Positions 48,202 through 49,292 of a stretch of DNA of 49,292 bases are shown here, in pieces. The notes below the pieces were generated by a model. That model searched no databases. It was not told the origin of the DNA and saw nothing but the letters and a program-made list of their open reading frames with translations. Within the stretch, counting starts at the first letter, position 1. Every line of letters begins with the position of its first letter. Source of the DNA: Conidiobolus incongruus B7586 (Eukaryota > Entomophthoromycota > Entomophthoromycetes > Entomophthorales > Conidiobolaceae); NCBI GenBank assembly GCA_000697335.1, contig JNEM01008690.1, forward strand, positions 1 to 49,292, written 5' to 3'. The translations under genes and the position numbers were made by a program.

Positions 48202-48639
48202 ATCACATAGTTATAATTAATAATTTTTAAATGAAATTTAGTTATTTCTGATGATATAATACAGACTGAGTATATCATACTAAAATATTAATTATATTAT
48301 TGTACATAATAGTTATATATTGTAACCTAAAATACTAATATTATCAATCAAATCACATGTTTAAAACTTAATTCAAGAAATCAGCCAATCAGAAATTTGT
48401 ATAAGCATAACTCAATTTCTTTATTGATTTTTAAAAAATCGGTTATATTTCTTTGAAAATTACTAACTATAGTTGAAATAACACATTTATTTTCAAATAT
48501 TGTTAAGTTAATATTAATTTTATATTACAAAATAAAATTAATATATTAATAGTATTTTTGGTAACTAAAACAATGATTTTATATTAACTGAAATTATTAT
48601 TATTTATCTTATGGATTTTCATTGAAGAACAAATTATTA
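48202..48639. other. AT-rich spacer
   Basis: No gene, RNA or repeat recognised between the two repeat blocks. Confidence 0.35.
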
Positions 48640-49292
48640 GATTAGAAATTAAGAAATGGCAAATTTTTTAATTTTTCTGATCTTTCAAACATATTATAAG
48701 TTTTGAAAAGTTATTTATATATAAAATAAATAGGAGAATAGATATTTTCAATCTATATATATTTATATATATATTCAATTATAATTATTTTTTATTAAAA
48801 TATTTTAATTTTAAAATTTATAGTTAAATTTTATTATATTTAAACTAAATAGTAATTATCAAAAGGCTTCTATTTTTATATCTCTAAAACTTAACTATAA
48901 ACCTACTAAAATTATCTAAGATTTATAAAAAACTTATAAAGATGATGTTTTAATTAAAACTACCATATATCTTTAAATTTGTTATTTTAAAATTAAAAAG
49001 GTCATTATATAAAATTTACTAAAATCTAAAAAATTGATTTTTACTATTATTTTTTCATTTATTAATAAAATAAAGAAAAATATTAATAAACATCTTTTAT
49101 TTTTTAGTTGAAGGATTATTAAAGTAATTTAATATTAATTATATAAGCATATTTTATATATTTAAGTTTAAACTTAAATTTATTAATAAGAATATAAAAT
49201 AAATACCTTATAATTTAACAAAAGCTTAAAAGAAAATTAAAATAATTATAGCTAAACTAAACTTATTAAAATATAATTAAAAAATAAAGTTT
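48640..49292. repeat. AT-rich dispersed repeat, copy 2 (cut by the window end)
   Basis: Colinear with 31230-31865 over its whole visible length. It keeps more C and G than copy 1 at differing sites, for example ATCTCTAAAACTTAAC where copy 1 has T at most of the C positions. It reaches the window end without a visible boundary. No coding sequence or terminal repeat is visible. Confidence 0.75.

Noticed and set aside
1-49292. CRISPR arrays, bacterial operons or a biosynthetic cluster
   Set aside because: No regularly spaced direct repeats with unique spacers were seen; the genes are eukaryotic, intron-bearing and functionally unrelated.

Overview
The window looks like nuclear DNA from an AT-rich, intron-rich fungus, probably from an early-diverging lineage (zygomycete or zoosporic grade) rather than Dikarya; the species cannot be told from the sequence. 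The evidence is a set of fungal-type genes (Mdv1/Caf4-type division adaptor, Pbs2-type MAPKK, Sfm1, Tom22, Atg27, Utp13, a muniscin C-terminus), a relic of a Fanzor/TnpB-type nuclease, and 68 short GT-AG introns, nearly all about 43-66 bp. The standard genetic code fits every gene. Stops are mostly TAA, with TAG in SFM1 and PDS5 and TGA in the aminotransferase.

Layout: 1-6827 is a compact cluster: muniscin C-terminus (+, cut by the window start), SFM1 methyltransferase (-), an intronless Hv1-like voltage-sensor gene (+) and a 12-exon FNIP/Lst4 gene (-). 6828-11694 is an AT-rich spacer holding a decayed Fanzor-like nuclease (-) and an unidentified, G+C-richer open frame interrupted by one TGA. 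11695-17463 holds an FCP1-like phosphatase (+), TOM22 (-) and UTP13 (+); the last two share a 286-bp divergent promoter region. 17464-27272 is mostly gene-poor, with the NAD gene NMNAT in the middle. 27273-28737 is a PBS2-type MAPKK. 28738-33262 is very AT-rich and holds a degenerate modular repeat. 33263-43399 holds PDS5 (-), MDV1 (+) and a class IV aminotransferase (+). 43632-47495 holds ATG27 (-) and a chromodomain-SET H3K9 methyltransferase (+). The last 1.8 kb holds two repeats that recur elsewhere in the window.

The genes are unlinked housekeeping functions: endocytosis, translation (Sfm1, Utp13), nutrient signalling (FNIP), stress signalling (Pbs2), NAD synthesis, mitochondrial import and division, cohesion, autophagy and heterochromatin. 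There is no biosynthetic cluster. Most exon structures were rebuilt by hand so that frame, splice sites and family motifs agree.

The most unusual items are: an Hv1 homologue whose S1 proton-selectivity aspartate is asparagine and whose S4 has lost one of the RxWRxxR arginines; the Fanzor relic; an SINE-like dispersed repeat with a tRNA-like head present in two to four diverged copies; an AT-rich repeat whose two copies differ mainly by transitions; and the unidentified TGA-interrupted frame.
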